A stretch of 64,000 nt of DNA, from positions 5,208,001-5,272,000 of the forward strand of contig JAILWY010000001.1 in the NCBI GenBank assembly GCA_022113835.1, given 5' to 3'. This stretch comes from Atopsyche davidsoni. Lineage: Eukaryota; Arthropoda; Insecta; Trichoptera; Hydrobiosidae. Both the position numbers and the translations under genes were made by a program. Below the pieces are notes generated by a model. That model was not told where the DNA came from. It saw only the letters and a program-made list of their open reading frames with translations, and searched no databases. Positions 14,801 through 27,417 of the stretch are shown one piece after another; within the stretch, counting starts at the first letter, position 1; every line of letters begins with the position of its first letter.

Positions 14801-16978
14801 CCTTGCAATAGAAATAGCACTTTATGCTTTAAAGTCTTAATATATTCAAAAACTTTTCCCGTATACTTAACCAAAGGTGCTCATACTATACTTGTATAGG
14901 TTAATGATATAATACGTACCCAAGATGGCTTTAAAATAATTATATGATTATTTCATATATTTTATGTATGAAGTATGCGCTCTCCCTTTTCGATTAATGA
15001 TTTGAATAAACTGAAGAGTTGTATAAGTCTTTGAATATCTAAAATACTTACTACTGAAATCATTTTTGCAATCTTCTATTGAATCACAATGATATTTAGA
15101 AGTACCAAAAGTTTTTTTTAAGACTTCAACTCCGCCTGTTCGGATGATATCACCAAATTAATGTATCGTATATAATACCAGAAGTACAAGAACTTTGTTA
15201 AGCCGCAAATGATTTTAATTGCATACCCGACTCTTACGCTTTCAATTTTACATCCTTAAAAAGTACTTTATTATATAAATCAGTCATGCCGATTATCTAG
15301 TCTTGGGTGTCTCTCACTCATGGAGCTTAACAGCCAAATATTATAAAACAAACACGGCAGGCCCACCTGACAGATAAGTATGGCACGAGTAAACTTATCA
15401 CCAGGTATGGGAGTCGATGCACGGATTACCTTCATTTTAATGAAGAACGTGTTTCGTGAAACTCGCGATGTCAGCTTGAGGTAAATATTCCTGTAAAACG
15501 GCTTCAGTCGAAACGCCCTGTCATCCTCCCTCTCATTTAAATTTTCAACAAAGACCCTCGCGCCGTAACGCAAGACATATTTAATATAAACCTACGAAAC
15601 AAAAGACATAAGAAGTCATAATGGCGCTCGTACTCCGCCATTCAAATATCAACAGCAGAATTAGTCAGGCAAATGTACTTTGGGAAGCATAACGGGTAAC
15701 TAATTGAAAAAGTTTATTTCACGTCTCTATTAAAAAATTCTTTACATACGGTTATATTTTACTAACGACCGTAAAGATTCCGAGAGTAGTAGTACTTTAT
15801 TTTTAATGTATTTTTTTAAACTTTTGTACTGAAACAAAGAATTGCATGTGTTGACTTTAGAAAATAATTAAATATACAGGCACTTGATTGTATCATTAGA
15901 AGTCTAATAAATTGTTGAGGTACCAAGTGGAGGTGGCAAGTATATAGTTTTGTAGCTCGTTAAGTATTAAAAAAAGTTATATTGCTTAATCAAAATATTT
16001 AGTCGATGAAAGTAATACTCTTAAGTACTAATTAAGTCGCGTTGGCTTTTAACGTAAACATAATGACAAGTTGTTATGTATCTTTTGAATAGTTGTTATC
16101 TTTATATATTATGAACATAGGTCTTATCAGAACACAGAATAAATAATGCATTAAACTTTATTGGTCATTCGATTTTTTTATTGATGATTATTTAAAATAA
16201 AAGGTAACGCTTTTAAGCTAAAATAAAACTGTTGAATCGTAGTCAAAAATATATTGTTTCTCGTTTCTATAAATACTAAGAATTTAAGCGTTAAATGATG
16301 TAAGAAACCATTTTATTAAATGTACGTTTTCAATATCTATGCAGTTATATTTACTAATTCAATTTAAAAATTAAATGTGGTTTTCTTTTGAGAGTCAAGT
16401 ACTAAAAATAGGTTCAAATCTCTCCTTTACGAAGTAGAAAAAAAGTCTATTTAAATAACTTCCATACAAAATATAATAAAACCTGGTTCGTGAATGAAGC
16501 GGAAGTATTCTGGGCGCTTTTCTTGAATGCTGAACTATTTCCTATACAGCAGCAGACTTTAGAAATTTACAGACCCCAGCAGTTTATATGGTTTTTAATT
16601 TCCGCCCTTAAATGGGATATTTTGCAATTCAAGCGATATCACAATGCATAAAAACTGATTTAAACAGTAAAGCGTCGAAAATAACTAAAAAGTAACAATT
16701 TAAGCATATAGGCTGAAGGCTAAAAATATATTTTCGAAAAAATGTTTATTTGATATTCACTCGTTTGAATCTTTGTAGATAATCCATCCTTGATTTTTAT
16801 TGTATAATTATGAATATTTGTGTTAATTGTTGTATATGTTTATAAAATTGTTTATAAATGTAGTTCATTTTCACAATTGTGTTGATATTTATTTCATCTT
16901 GATTGATTTTTCCACATATAATTTTTTTATCGGTGAATGGTTTCGCCAAACTTTCGCGTTGGCATTATCAAACTGAGT

Positions 16979-17060
16979 GATGTGTAAAAATCACTCAAGT
17001 ATTTTACCTGTTTAAAATATTCAAATGGAATTCCACCAAGTACTCACTGTCAAAAATATT
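16979..17060 (+). repeat. Dispersed 80-bp repeat pair, copy B
   Basis: Same family as 11726-11805. On its left, TGAGTGAT and ATCACTCA form an inverted repeat around the start of the shared sequence. Confidence 0.55.
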
Positions 17061-17408
17061 TAATTTTATATGAGTAGGCTAAATTGTACATCGCTGACAT
17101 CGACAAATTTCTATACACTCCCCAGAGTAAGAGCTCACAGAGAGCCCGGAGTTACAATCAGAAACACAATAAAGATATTTCTCCTGAAAAATGCTTTGAG
17201 AGCTCGCGGGATATAACTTTGCATTGATTTATCTGGCGTGTAATGGACTCGCCCATGCAAGGTCTTCTGATTGAATGAACTGTTCCGGCGCGGGCCCAGA
17301 CAATCGGGGCGGGGGTGGAGCCTCCCCGGAGGTAGCGACTTAATAAAGACAGGCCCCGCGTCTGAGCGCCGTAGATGGCCACTCGCGATGTGGGGGGAAT
17401 CCTGAATA

Positions 17409-17416
17409 CTGTAAAC
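17409..17416. repeat. Left 8-bp target-site duplication of hAT element
   Basis: CTGTAAAC is repeated exactly at 17903-17910 and flanks the element at 17417-17902. Confidence 0.85.
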
Positions 17417-17902
17417 CATAGGTTCCCAAAATATTTTGTCCCGTCGACCCCATGTCGAATTTTCCTATTTTTCGTAGACCCTTGCCTTGCTAATATTGAA
17501 TTTATACAATATCATCTTCTTCAAACATATTTTTGACATCTGATGTACAGGTGCGCCATATTTTATGTCGGTATGTAAACATTGATTAACTTTTTTTTTT
17601 TCGTAAGAAGGTTGACAACTGCACTGAAATCCTTTTTCATGTGGTATGAAGATGGAAAGCTATCAAAAACCTTCTTGAGATAGTCCATAATGCAGGATTA
17701 ACAGCATTATTATGTTATTACATAGGTTCAATCTGTGTTCAATTATGATATTTACGGAATGCCTAAATTTTCGTGATGATCCACTCTCGTAAGCCCCCAT
17801 TTACAGTTCGTGGACTCCCATTTTAATTTTTCGCTGTCATCGACCCCTTGCAGGGCAAAATCGACGCCTGGGGGTCGATATTGACCACTTTGGGAACCAG
17901 TG
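17417..17902. mobile_element. hAT-type nonautonomous element with 8-bp target duplication
   Basis: The ends are imperfect inverted repeats: CATAGGTTCCCAAAATA on the left and CACTGGTTCCCAAAGTGG reading in from the right, the CAnnGGTTCCCAAA form common in animal hAT elements. The element is flanked by an exact 8-bp direct duplication CTGTAAAC (17409-17416 and 17903-17910), the diagnostic hAT duplication length. Both subterminal regions carry GTCGACCCC-like sequence in inverted orientation. It is 486 bp long with no open transposase frame. It separates two GC-rich segments that otherwise look continuous. Confidence 0.85.
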
Positions 17903-17910
17903 CTGTAAAC
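17903..17910. repeat. Right 8-bp target-site duplication of hAT element
   Basis: CTGTAAAC is an exact copy of 17409-17416 on the other side of the element. Confidence 0.85.
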
Positions 17911-19632
17911 GAACGCTGATTGCAATGGGGCCGTTTTCTATTCTGATTTTTCTCTGGGATTTGGCGGCCCTAATTGCGTACTTGCTCGTAAAGATATTTC
18001 ATACATCCTTAATAAAAACACAAAAAAAATTATGTAAATTTATTTCAGAATATTTTGCAGTTTTTGTATTCACAAATAAACAATAAATATTATAGTACTT
18101 TTTTAAAAAGTCAGTAATGATACTATATGTACATACATATTCAAATATTTATATTGAACCTCAAATTTTGAAAAAATATAAAAAAAATAATTATCAATAA
18201 TGACATAAGTTAACTATAACTATAAAAATCTCTTAATAATAAATATTTCCACAGCCACATAAAACTGTGTCTTGTTATCATTAGGTATTGCAAAGCATTT
18301 CAAAGCTCATTTCAAATATAATTATAATTGATTTGATTATATATCGAAATTTAAAAAACCGCCTTTGCTTTGCTAAAGTATGCTAAATAGTCTGTGTTTG
18401 AATTTTCAGATGCTGTAAGAGATTTCGCTCTCCCCTAGTCATTACATGTCTTCATATTCTAAAGGTAAAAGGGGAAGGTTTTCGAATATATTATTGCAAG
18501 TAAATGAGTCTCAGGAGCTTTCTTGAACTTATCTTCAGTAGTATAATTTATATAGAAAATCGAAAATTTTGTTATCAAAGTTAGCATATCACGTATTCTT
18601 CAAGAGAAATTAAATTAAATCATTCTACCTTCAATAATACTTTACTTTACTCACTGAAACATGATTGAATTTTACTAAATAATTAAATTATTATTTTTAG
18701 GTATAAAGCGGTACAAAATTATATTTATATGTTTTTTTGCAATATTAATAAGTTATTGTATGAAACGGTTATCTTTTTCAATAAGAAAGACACATGTTTT
18801 TACCTGTATTTAATAAAAAGCATATTCTATAAAAAAGATCCACCTTAATAAATATTCTGCGAGCAAAAACTGAATATAACATTTTTGGAGTCCAAAAAAA
18901 AAAAACCATTATAAAATTGCTCATATTTCATATAATAACCATAAAAAACGTAACGTATACGGACTTCATCATTTTCCATAGGAGCAATAAATAATAAAAT
19001 AATTATTTCACTTGATTTACTCATATTTTATAAAATTTTATTGTGAAACTAGTCTTTTAAAAAGTTACGGTAATTTTTTTTTTAGTTAAACGTTTTACGT
19101 GCTTAAATATTTAAAAATATGTATTTCGCTAGACATAAATTTACTATGGTATTTAATACTTTTTTCTCTTAGAAACTAAAGAAAACAATATTCACATCTT
19201 AGTAAAGTTTCAGAATATTATATATTTAATGAAAGTATTATAATTCATCTTTTTCTACCAACAACTAAAAATTCACAAAACAAAGATAATACTCAAAAAA
19301 AAACGCCAAAAATTAAAAAAAAAAAAAACTTCATAAAATCCTACTTTTTGTAGTGTTATAGTCACTATTAACATATTTTTTTTAAACATTAACATATTTA
19401 TGCCAAATTTTATAGGGGTTATAATAATTCACTTCATAGCTCTTATGTTTTCATAATGTTTACATTACATCTTCAAATATTGGTGAAAAATATAAGTTTT
19501 TAACTGACAGTGGATAAAAATATTTAAACTTTTATTTATTTCAAAAGTTTAAAAGTAAATGATCGCCATTTCTTTGCGATATGGGGTTGATGGTTGTTTC
19601 TTGTTTCTCTCTAAGGTATGATCGATTTCGCG

Positions 19633-19736
19633 TTAACTTTCATTGATATCGCTGATGTTTGGACTTCTATCCTTAAGAGACTTTTCTTCTTCAGGTAACA
19701 GTAAAGTTCTCGATGTCTCTTTTGAGCTTCCAACTT
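19633..19736 (-). CDS. Possible orphan terminal exon of an unrecognised gene
   Basis: On the minus strand a strong acceptor (gttactttttatcag) is followed by 104 nt with one frame, from EVGSSKETSRTLLLPEEE to SPNISDINES and a TAA stop. Tandem AATAAATAAA (reverse complement at 19531-19540) follows about 95 bases after the stop. Composition is less AT-rich than its flanks and the residues look like a hydrophilic C-terminal tail. The exon needs an upstream exon ending one base into a codon; none was identified. The family is not recognised. Confidence 0.35.
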
Positions 19737-21901
19737 CTGATAAAAAGTAACATAAAAGACTTTAAATATTTAGGATATGTAATTCAAAACTTTGTTTATT
19801 GGAATATTCCGACCCCAGAGAGTAATAATTATAAAGTTGAAGTATATCAAGAGATGTATCAATCCATATACTAAAATAATTTAATTTTTAATGAGTAAAA
19901 GAACGCACAGTTAAAAAAATATTGTAGTCTACAGAACTAAAATAATAACTTTTGGCGAAATACAAATGTTGTATTTTGTAAAATTTTAATAAATATTAAA
20001 CGATCATATTTTTATTTTATAATACATGTACAATATGTGAATATTGTCTTGAATTACAATGAATTAATTAATATTATCGGTCAAATATATTACGTTGGAT
20101 TGGTGCCTTCCTGTTGTTAGATTTCATTTAGGGACCATAAAATATTATCGGATACGGAGATTGCAAGAAAATTCAATCCTACTTATGGTGGTTTTTTTCA
20201 TGAACTGAGTGGTACTTAACGGTCATCTAAAATGAAACCCTACTCTTACCTTGTTATATTGAATTAATTTATGTGATCCTTATAAAGACATATTCATTTT
20301 TTCTCTTTATTTAAACCTCTCTTGGTTGTTTCATAATTTTTGCTCTTTTGTACTAGTTCTGTGTTTATACAAATATCAATACAGTATCATATAGTATGAT
20401 ATTTAATATTTTTTAGCGACCGTTTATTCGATTATTTACTCTATACAATTTAAAATCTACGTGAGTTTTCACAAAAACCAAACCGAGCGTACATTATGAT
20501 TATTTAAGTGTGTCTTATGGGTATTTACCTGAAAGGTAGCAATTTCATATGAACGGAATTAAAAAAATTCAAAATGGCGCTATTTCATGATTGCATTGAA
20601 AAAACCTCTCATTTTTTTTCGATTTCAATTTCAGATAGGCGAAACCTTACCGAGGCTCCTACCGTCACGTGTTCGGGCTGCGCCTATGACAGGATATCAA
20701 TTTTGAAACAGGAAATTGCGAGGGGGTTCATTAATCGACATTTTACATACCGGGGCCGCCGCTGCTCGCTTTCTCCTAATCATTACTTTTCAATTCTTTT
20801 TCAAAAGGCGCCGTTCATACAACATATATTATTTAGGACACGAGATGTAGCCGAGACGATGAAAATCGATTATACTTTCAAATACGAATTGTGTATTTTT
20901 CTCAATACAAATATACATTCAAGAAACGCGTAAGTCAATACCCACACATTTTCCAAGCACAAGATCGTAAATACATGAAAATATTAAAAGAAATTTCGTA
21001 AGTAAAAAAAGGAATTTCATTTTTATATTTACAATTTTTACGAAAGCTGTACGTATAACATTAACAGAGTGATCAAAAAAAAAAACATTTATAATATTTA
21101 AAAAATTAAAGCACGGTTAAAAAATTAACCTGTTATTCATATATTAGCAAATCCTAGTAAAAAACTTTTAATATTATTTTCGATGTTTATTCATTGAGTA
21201 TTTCGTTACGATCATTCGATAAAAAAGTCACTTTAAAAAAAAATTTTAGGATGACTTGACAGGTTTATGAGCAGAATACACCACATACTAGTTTTTTACA
21301 TGAAATAAATAATTCTAAATATCACAAGCTTTATTTACAAAAAATAAATATAAAATAAAAATATATCAAAATACGAGATAGTAAACCGTAGAGAACCTGT
21401 ATTAAACCCCAAATTATTTTCCATATTTATATCAGGACATCAAAGGCAAATTATTAGCTTGTGAAAAATACGTCTTCATTAGTAGCACCGGTTTTCTCTT
21501 AACCATAATACGTTTGATATTTTATTAGCTGTGTTTACCGTGCCCTCTTCCTCGGAGGTTTAAAAATTTAATTCCTGACAAACACTCGAGAAAGTGCGGT
21601 TTTTATTTACTCCCCCTTCGGCAACGTCTCAAACATCCCTACCGGGGTTAAATAAGTACACACTTCTGTATGAAACCAAAAATGACTTCGAGGATCCAGT
21701 AACATGTCGGTCTTTAAATAGGATGGCCTAAAGTTGAGATACGAAAACCTTTGCATTAAATGAAACCAATTTTTTTCTCATTTTACTTGAGTATAATCGT
21801 ATTAGCATCATTAAAAGGTATTTGGTTTTTTGATACATAAACCTAAGCTATTTTTAGGGTTTTTCAATGTCGTTATGCAATAAAATGTTAGATATACAAT
21901 T

Positions 21902-22065
21902 TATAGAAACCCAGATTATTCAGAAACTCTCAGCTCACATAAAATAAAATATTGCTAGATAATCATTGCCTCTGTCTCTAACAATATGTTTTTGTTGAAA
22001 AATAATGAGACCTCACTATTTTTGAAAATGCCCATATGGAAAGTTAGCGAAACTAGTCACACAAA
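21902..22065 (+). repeat. Dispersed repeat pair, copy A
   Basis: Homologous in the same orientation to 46892-47055: both start TATAGAA...GATTA.TCAG and both end with CCTCACT, a poly-T/GAAAATGC stretch and a (G)TCAGCGAAAC-like phrase. The first 20 bases resemble pogo-type ends (ACCTCCGATTA...), so these may be end fragments of a DNA transposon. No inverted partner was found for either copy. Confidence 0.5.
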
Positions 22066-24906
22066 ACATAATAAATATGTAAAAAATCACTCAAAATGTT
22101 TCTTGGCCGTTATTATGGTTGTTACGCCATGTTTTTGCTAATCTTGTATTTTTACGTTACTAAAAGTCTTTGTCCCGGTACAAGTAATCTTCAGAGTTTT
22201 AAAATATTTGTCATAGTAAGGATTTGAACAACTTACTCTAAAAACTATTTTGTTGAGCATCTCTTTGGTAAATATATAATTAGTTCCAGATTATCCAGAA
22301 ATCATTGGCTTATTTAATGCGGTTAAAATCAAAATATTTGATAATTGAAAACAAAAAATGTTTTTTTCTGGTGACTTATTTGCATTTATATACTATGTGA
22401 TATCCTCTCCTCGGTGGATTAATGTGACCAACATCTGTTCGTGGTTTTATGAGAATAATATTTTTTTTATAATTCTGTGAAACTTATATGAAAGCATAGT
22501 GCTTTGTGCTTTAAATTATTGCAGATATATTTATCTAAGTCTTATTTTTCAAGTTTTATGCTTGCTTTTAGATAAAGACGTTCATGAGAAAAGGTTTTCA
22601 TCCATTTTCATAAGAAGAATTATCTCTAGCACAACCAAACCACTATAGTTTTGGATTAAACACATTTCATAAAAGTATTTCTTTATAAATGTTGTGTACA
22701 TCAAAACATTGAACCATTTTTTTTTTATTAGTTGTGTAACTATGAATATATTTTAAGATTAATCTTTCGTAGATATCGGAAATTTGGGTTTACTTGGTTA
22801 TTATGATGAATTGATTTATTTTGTCATACCTCAAAATTTTCCTTTCTTTGTAGACACAGGAAGATAAATATACACAGTCTAAGCACATTTGAAATATTTA
22901 ACTATAAAAAGAGAAAATAAAACTTTTACAGTTAAATATTTAGAAAATTTGTGGGAAAAGGTTTTTTTGCTAATATAATAAAAATTACCATCCAGTTTAT
23001 GTTAATTTTACTATAATTTTGCTTTGTATGAACAAAATGCAAATATGATTAAAATTATTTAATTAAATATATAAGTATGCAGTATTGAGTTCAACAATTT
23101 ATTAATTTATAAATATATTCATAATTTCTACTTAAAAAAAAACTTTTTTTTTATTTTACCAAAACCAACAACTTTTTATAAGTTTTCTCGATGTCCCTAG
23201 TATTAAAGATCGTTGGACACTTGTGCGGTCTCAGGTCCCAGAGGTCATCCGACGACCTTCTCTGACCTTGCCTCTAAGAATAGCATAAGCCATCTTTCCA
23301 GTAAACATTAGAACTCCACTTTTTCTATCTTTCCGGTAAAAAAGTAACCCCGTTAATTAATCTTCGTACATTTCATTTGGATGGCTTTCTGCTTGGGCCG
23401 TACTTGTTCATAGTAATACCAAAAAAAAATCTGACTCATTTATTCTGAATTTTCGTCTACCGGCTAAAACTTAATAAAATCCTCTAATCAAATAAATTTA
23501 AAGCCTCACATAATATCATAATAATTCTTATCTCTGAGGTTAGAATCATTTGATATGTCTTATATAATTATGATATGTATCAAGTATTTTAACTTAAAGC
23601 AAAACATAGATTAAAAATATGAATTCTATCATAACACTTATCTATAATTTTAAATAAGTAAGAGTACCATTTTAAATAAAAATTAAAAGTGTAAGTCTAT
23701 ATTAAAAAAAAAAATAAAAATCAAACTCATTGTAGTTAAAATATTTCATATATTTTAATAGAAAATACTTTGTGAAATTCCATAATAATATATTAAAGTT
23801 AAAAGCTTCTTTTGAAAGACTGGAATTTGCAGTTTGAAAATACAAGCCCTGTCGTAAAGCTGGTCGCTTCAAAAAGCATGCAAAAAGTCACTTTAGATTT
23901 TTTTTCTAATTTATTTTATATCTTTTAACGATGCCAAAAAATATGGCGAAATTAAAATACTTAAAAACAGTACACCAACAAAGTGAGGTTTCATGTGAAT
24001 TTAAGTTTTATTAAAGAGTTTACTCCGTACAGAAGTGTGTAAGGGATGCAAGAATGCTTGAGCACTTTATTATCCAATAAACAAATAATTCATTGCAATT
24101 ACCTCTCTTTAGTAGGCTCCCAAAATAAACGTTCACCTAATTAGCTAGCACCTTGGATTAACTGCACTTGTATGTATTAAACATTTAACACCTCAAATTT
24201 TACGGTTCTTTCAGAAGGGTAGTTTATGGAACACCCCTGTAGCCTTTTATTACCTCACCCTCTATAGTCGGAGAGTGGCTGGGACACATACAGGATGGAA
24301 ACTCTAAGCCTATAAGATCGTTTTTTCCTTGTCATTACCTCTATACGGCCGGGTTTCTTGCTGCATAAGATTTCCAGTTTCAGGATTAGCAGAACTTAGG
24401 AAATAAAATGATTTTCATCAGAATACAACGGGGTAAAAAGCAGAATTTTAATTTATTATAATAATATATAATTGGTGCGTGTTAATTTCTATACATGTGT
24501 GCGTGTATATAAATTATTCAAATACAAAAAAACACTACGTAAAATAAGTTAAACAGGTTAATTTTGAATTCTTTCAGATTCTGTTTTACCATTTTATTGA
24601 CACTAATGTGAAAAGTACGAAGTAATGAATATTTCAACCGAGGGGTTACAACCCGGTGTAAGCCTCGTTGTGCAATTCTGAAAGTCGTTGAACTTCAGTC
24701 CCCGATTGGATGCGGAAGATATTTTATCAGCAGCCAGCGACATTTATGGCATTCCCTTTTGAGAAGAATTGCGATGAGCGAGCAAGCCCTGCGCTTCAAG
24801 CTGCACCATTGTATCTAGCATTTGGTGAAATTTAATCTATTTAAAATTAAATAAATATTTAAAATTTTATTCACGATAGACTGGTTTAATTTCTTATAAG
24901 ATTACA

Positions 24907-25152
24907 ATAAAAACAAAAAATTGGATTAATGTTAATCAGGATGCGTATTTATTTACCCATGCAGGTATTAGTATGTTTATGTGATTAAGCATATTTTTTC
25001 CCACATTGAAAACGATTAAAGAAAACTCTCAGAAAATATCATCGTGACTTGTGAGGGATATCCCTCACAAGTCACGATGATATTTTCTGAGAGTTTTCTT
25101 TAATCGTTTTCAATGTGGGAAAAAATATGCTTAATCACATAAAAACAAAAAA
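24907..25152 (-). mobile_element. Foldback retroposon copy 4 with 14-bp target duplications
   Basis: The unit consists of left duplication ATAAAAACAAAAAA (24907-24920), reversed tail with gatgcgtatttatttaccc, palindrome (24976-25143) and right duplication (25139-25152, overlapping the palindrome's AT end by a few ambiguous bases). Its tail is identical over about 50 bases to that of copy 5 at 35 kb, in opposite orientation, so both moved recently. A target duplication of this length fits insertion by the LINE machinery rather than by a DNA transposase. Confidence 0.75.
24976..25143 (-). repeat. Perfect 168-bp palindrome, body of foldback retroposon copy 4
   Basis: The sequence is its own reverse complement with 84-bp arms and no spacer; the centre is between 25059 and 25060 (GGAT|ATCC). 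The arms carry the family body (ctctcagaaaatatcatcg) and reach into the T-stem of the tRNA-like head at the centre, so the head is cut off and mirrored. The family tail lies to the left (24921-24975), so the element is in minus orientation. The whole unit is flanked by a 14-bp duplication, ATAAAAACAAAAAA. A palindrome this perfect is either very young or partly an assembly or amplification artefact. Confidence 0.85.
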
Positions 25153-27019
25153 GGTAAGCGACTGGGGTAATTTTTCATGGAGAACGCTTTTGTCAACTAA
25201 ATCAACATAATCAGAACACATATCCTTTTGATTAAATAGCCAAACATCCCAATATGAAACTAAGCTATCAAGTAGATATTTAATTATTTTTGTTATTAAT
25301 TCTGTTCATTCGAGTTTGTAGAGAAACATTTGAAAAAATGTATATTAATAAACCATCATCAAAGTATTAACTTGTACGTTTTATTAAAATTATTTAAATC
25401 ATACTTTTTGACGAGAAATACATAAACAGTTATAGATTGTTTTGGTTTATGGATATTGTGATTTTTCTATCCGTACTTTGAAAAAAAATAAAAGGTTTCC
25501 ATGTGAAATAATTTTATTGAATAATATTCGGTTACTGGCTTTTACGTTAGTACCGCAGAAGCAATGCGAGCACTCTAGAACAATCAGACTGGAAACTCGA
25601 TTGTAATGCCGTGTAACAGGTTAGGTTGGAATAAGACGAGACGCGAGACGCTGGTTTGGAAATTTAAGGATATTAATATAGTTTTATGGGAATACTACAA
25701 TTTTATGTGGAGAAATGGAGGTCGGAGACGACATTCGAATATGTAATACATGAAACGAAAGCTATCTTATATACCCAGAATATATTTTATATAAAAAGGC
25801 AAGTTGTGCTTTCGTAATAGGCAATAACACTGAATGGAGGTTAGGTGCCCGGCGAGTAAATACAATTGAGTTAAAACACGTAAAAAAGAAGTTTAACTGT
25901 TGACCTGCTTTATATTGAAACTTTTTGTGTAGTTAATAGTTGTTATTTAAAAAAAATGATTTAAACGATGAAAATTACAATATATAAAATAAATTAAATC
26001 AATAAATGACAGTAGTTTTTATTTTTCTTTATATAAAATATATGCGTGATTTAGGCTATACTTATAATATATGAATTGAGACATTGAATTTATCCGATTC
26101 GATAGAGTGTGACTTTGATTCTCCAGCGCTTTTCGTGAGGTGGATTTTGATGTTCTCGTAAAACACAATCGTAAATAAAATTTATTTAAAAGCCAAAATT
26201 ATTATCCTCATCATCTCTGTAACAGTATTCGCCGTCGTATGCTCCCCACAAGGCGTCATCATTTACTCTTCCCTTCAGAGTTTCAGCGTGATTTTTTAGG
26301 CGCATACAAATTTATCAAATTTTGACCTCGTACTATCGCAAGTAACTTCGTGCAAGTAATGAAAAATTCATCGACCGATTATTACGACATTTAAGCAGTT
26401 TATCGATTTGAGTAAATTAAAAACACCATACTTCTAATCTGATAACAAAGAAGGAGTCTAGTAAAATGAAATATTATCTGTTTATTTGAATTTTTACTGT
26501 CATTAATTTATGTGCATATGATTTATTTTATAAATTATAAGTTTTGATAATTCAAAGCTTTAATGTTAAACTTTAAAAAATATTAAAATCTTACATTATG
26601 AGTTCTGTTGGTAAGGCCGTGCATACGAGATATCTTATATGACATTTATTAATTTAAAATATATTTCAGTTACAGATTAGTGCATTTTGTGTTTAAAAGA
26701 CATCTGTCTTACCAACTAATATAATTACTCACACCTGCAATTTGTTGTGATACGAGATTCTAATTCTTATAGTGTCTATGATGTAATTAATGATTTAGTA
26801 TCAAGTCCAAAAAATAAATAATTAAGAAATCTAATTCGTGGTATTCTTACTTCATTTGTTAAAATGTTAATATTTATAAAATATAAAAGTTTAAAAAATA
26901 TATATATATATATAAATAATTTAAAAGTTATGCTTGTGTTCTTCTGGAGGTTTCAACATCAAATAATACAAAGGTTATAAAATATATTTAAGGCTTTCCA
27001 TTTTGTTCATTCCGTGTGA

Positions 27020-27120
27020 ATTGTGATTGGTCAATTGCGGGAGGTGTGCATTGCGCCGCCGGGGTTATATATAGTGAGGCGGCTTTGATGGTCCTTTTAT
27101 ATCCGCAAAAACCGAACGCG
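27020..27120 (+). promoter_or_regulatory. Candidate TATA/CCAAT promoter
   Basis: ATTGG (an inverted CCAAT box, 27026-27030) lies 35 bp before a TTATATATAG TATA box (27065-27074) inside a GC-rich segment. A start would be expected near 27095-27100. A possible donor (cgtg|gtaaac) occurs at 27121-27122. No coding exon is recognisable downstream. This could be a promoter with a non-coding first exon, or a conserved non-coding element with a chance TATA. Confidence 0.25.
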
Positions 27121-27377
27121 TGGTAAACCCGACTCGGAGTAACGAGCCTTCATTTCTCAAGACGTTAATCCCGTCTCTGGAGACGCCGCCCCGCGGATAT
27201 TGCGCTCCGGCGCGCCTGAGAGGAGGCACGCGCTATCCTGCGTCTCTCTCTGGGACGGGAAGCGGAAGCCCTCGGATCACTCACACTTCCCGATACAGCG
27301 GATACTCCATTTGTCACGCGCTTTATGTTAAATATCAACCAACTCAGTGCTTAAGCACGATAAACAAAAAAAAAGAA

Positions 27378-27417
27378 TATATATATGTATGTATGTATGT
27401 ATGGGTGTGTGTATTTA
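27378..27417 (+). repeat. (TATG)n/(GT)n microsatellite
   Basis: A short TA run followed by TATG repeats (27384-27402) and a GT run, downstream of the GC-rich island at 27.0-27.3 kb. Confidence 0.8.

Larger units (their letters stand above)
6828..17408. other. Non-coding desert with scattered GC-richer islands
   Basis: About 10 kb without a supported gene. Islands of lower AT content occur near 9125-9300, 10600-10760, 11285-11600, 12340-12480 (with the palindromic core GGCGGCGCCGCC), 15290-15680 and 17120-17408. The rest is AT-rich with homopolymer runs. None of the islands carries a recognisable protein motif. Confidence 0.4.
17911..24906. other. Non-coding desert
   Basis: AT-rich sequence with candidate islands near 17911-17990 (continuing the segment split by the hAT element), 20600-20860 (with CACGTG and homeodomain-like TTAAT), 21540-21720, 23200-23420 and 24600-24830. 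The possible terminal exon at 19633-19736 and one dispersed repeat are listed separately. Confidence 0.4.

Noticed and set aside
15290..15680. Resemblance of GGCCCACCTGA to a common lepidopteran repeat phrase
   Set aside because: The match is limited to about a dozen bases remembered from general knowledge and does not extend; too weak to assign a repeat family or the order Lepidoptera.
20574..20933. 119-residue plus-strand reading frame
   Set aside because: It spans AT-rich and GC-rich sequence without change of character, has no domain-like motif and no splice context; more likely a chance frame through a GC-richer island.
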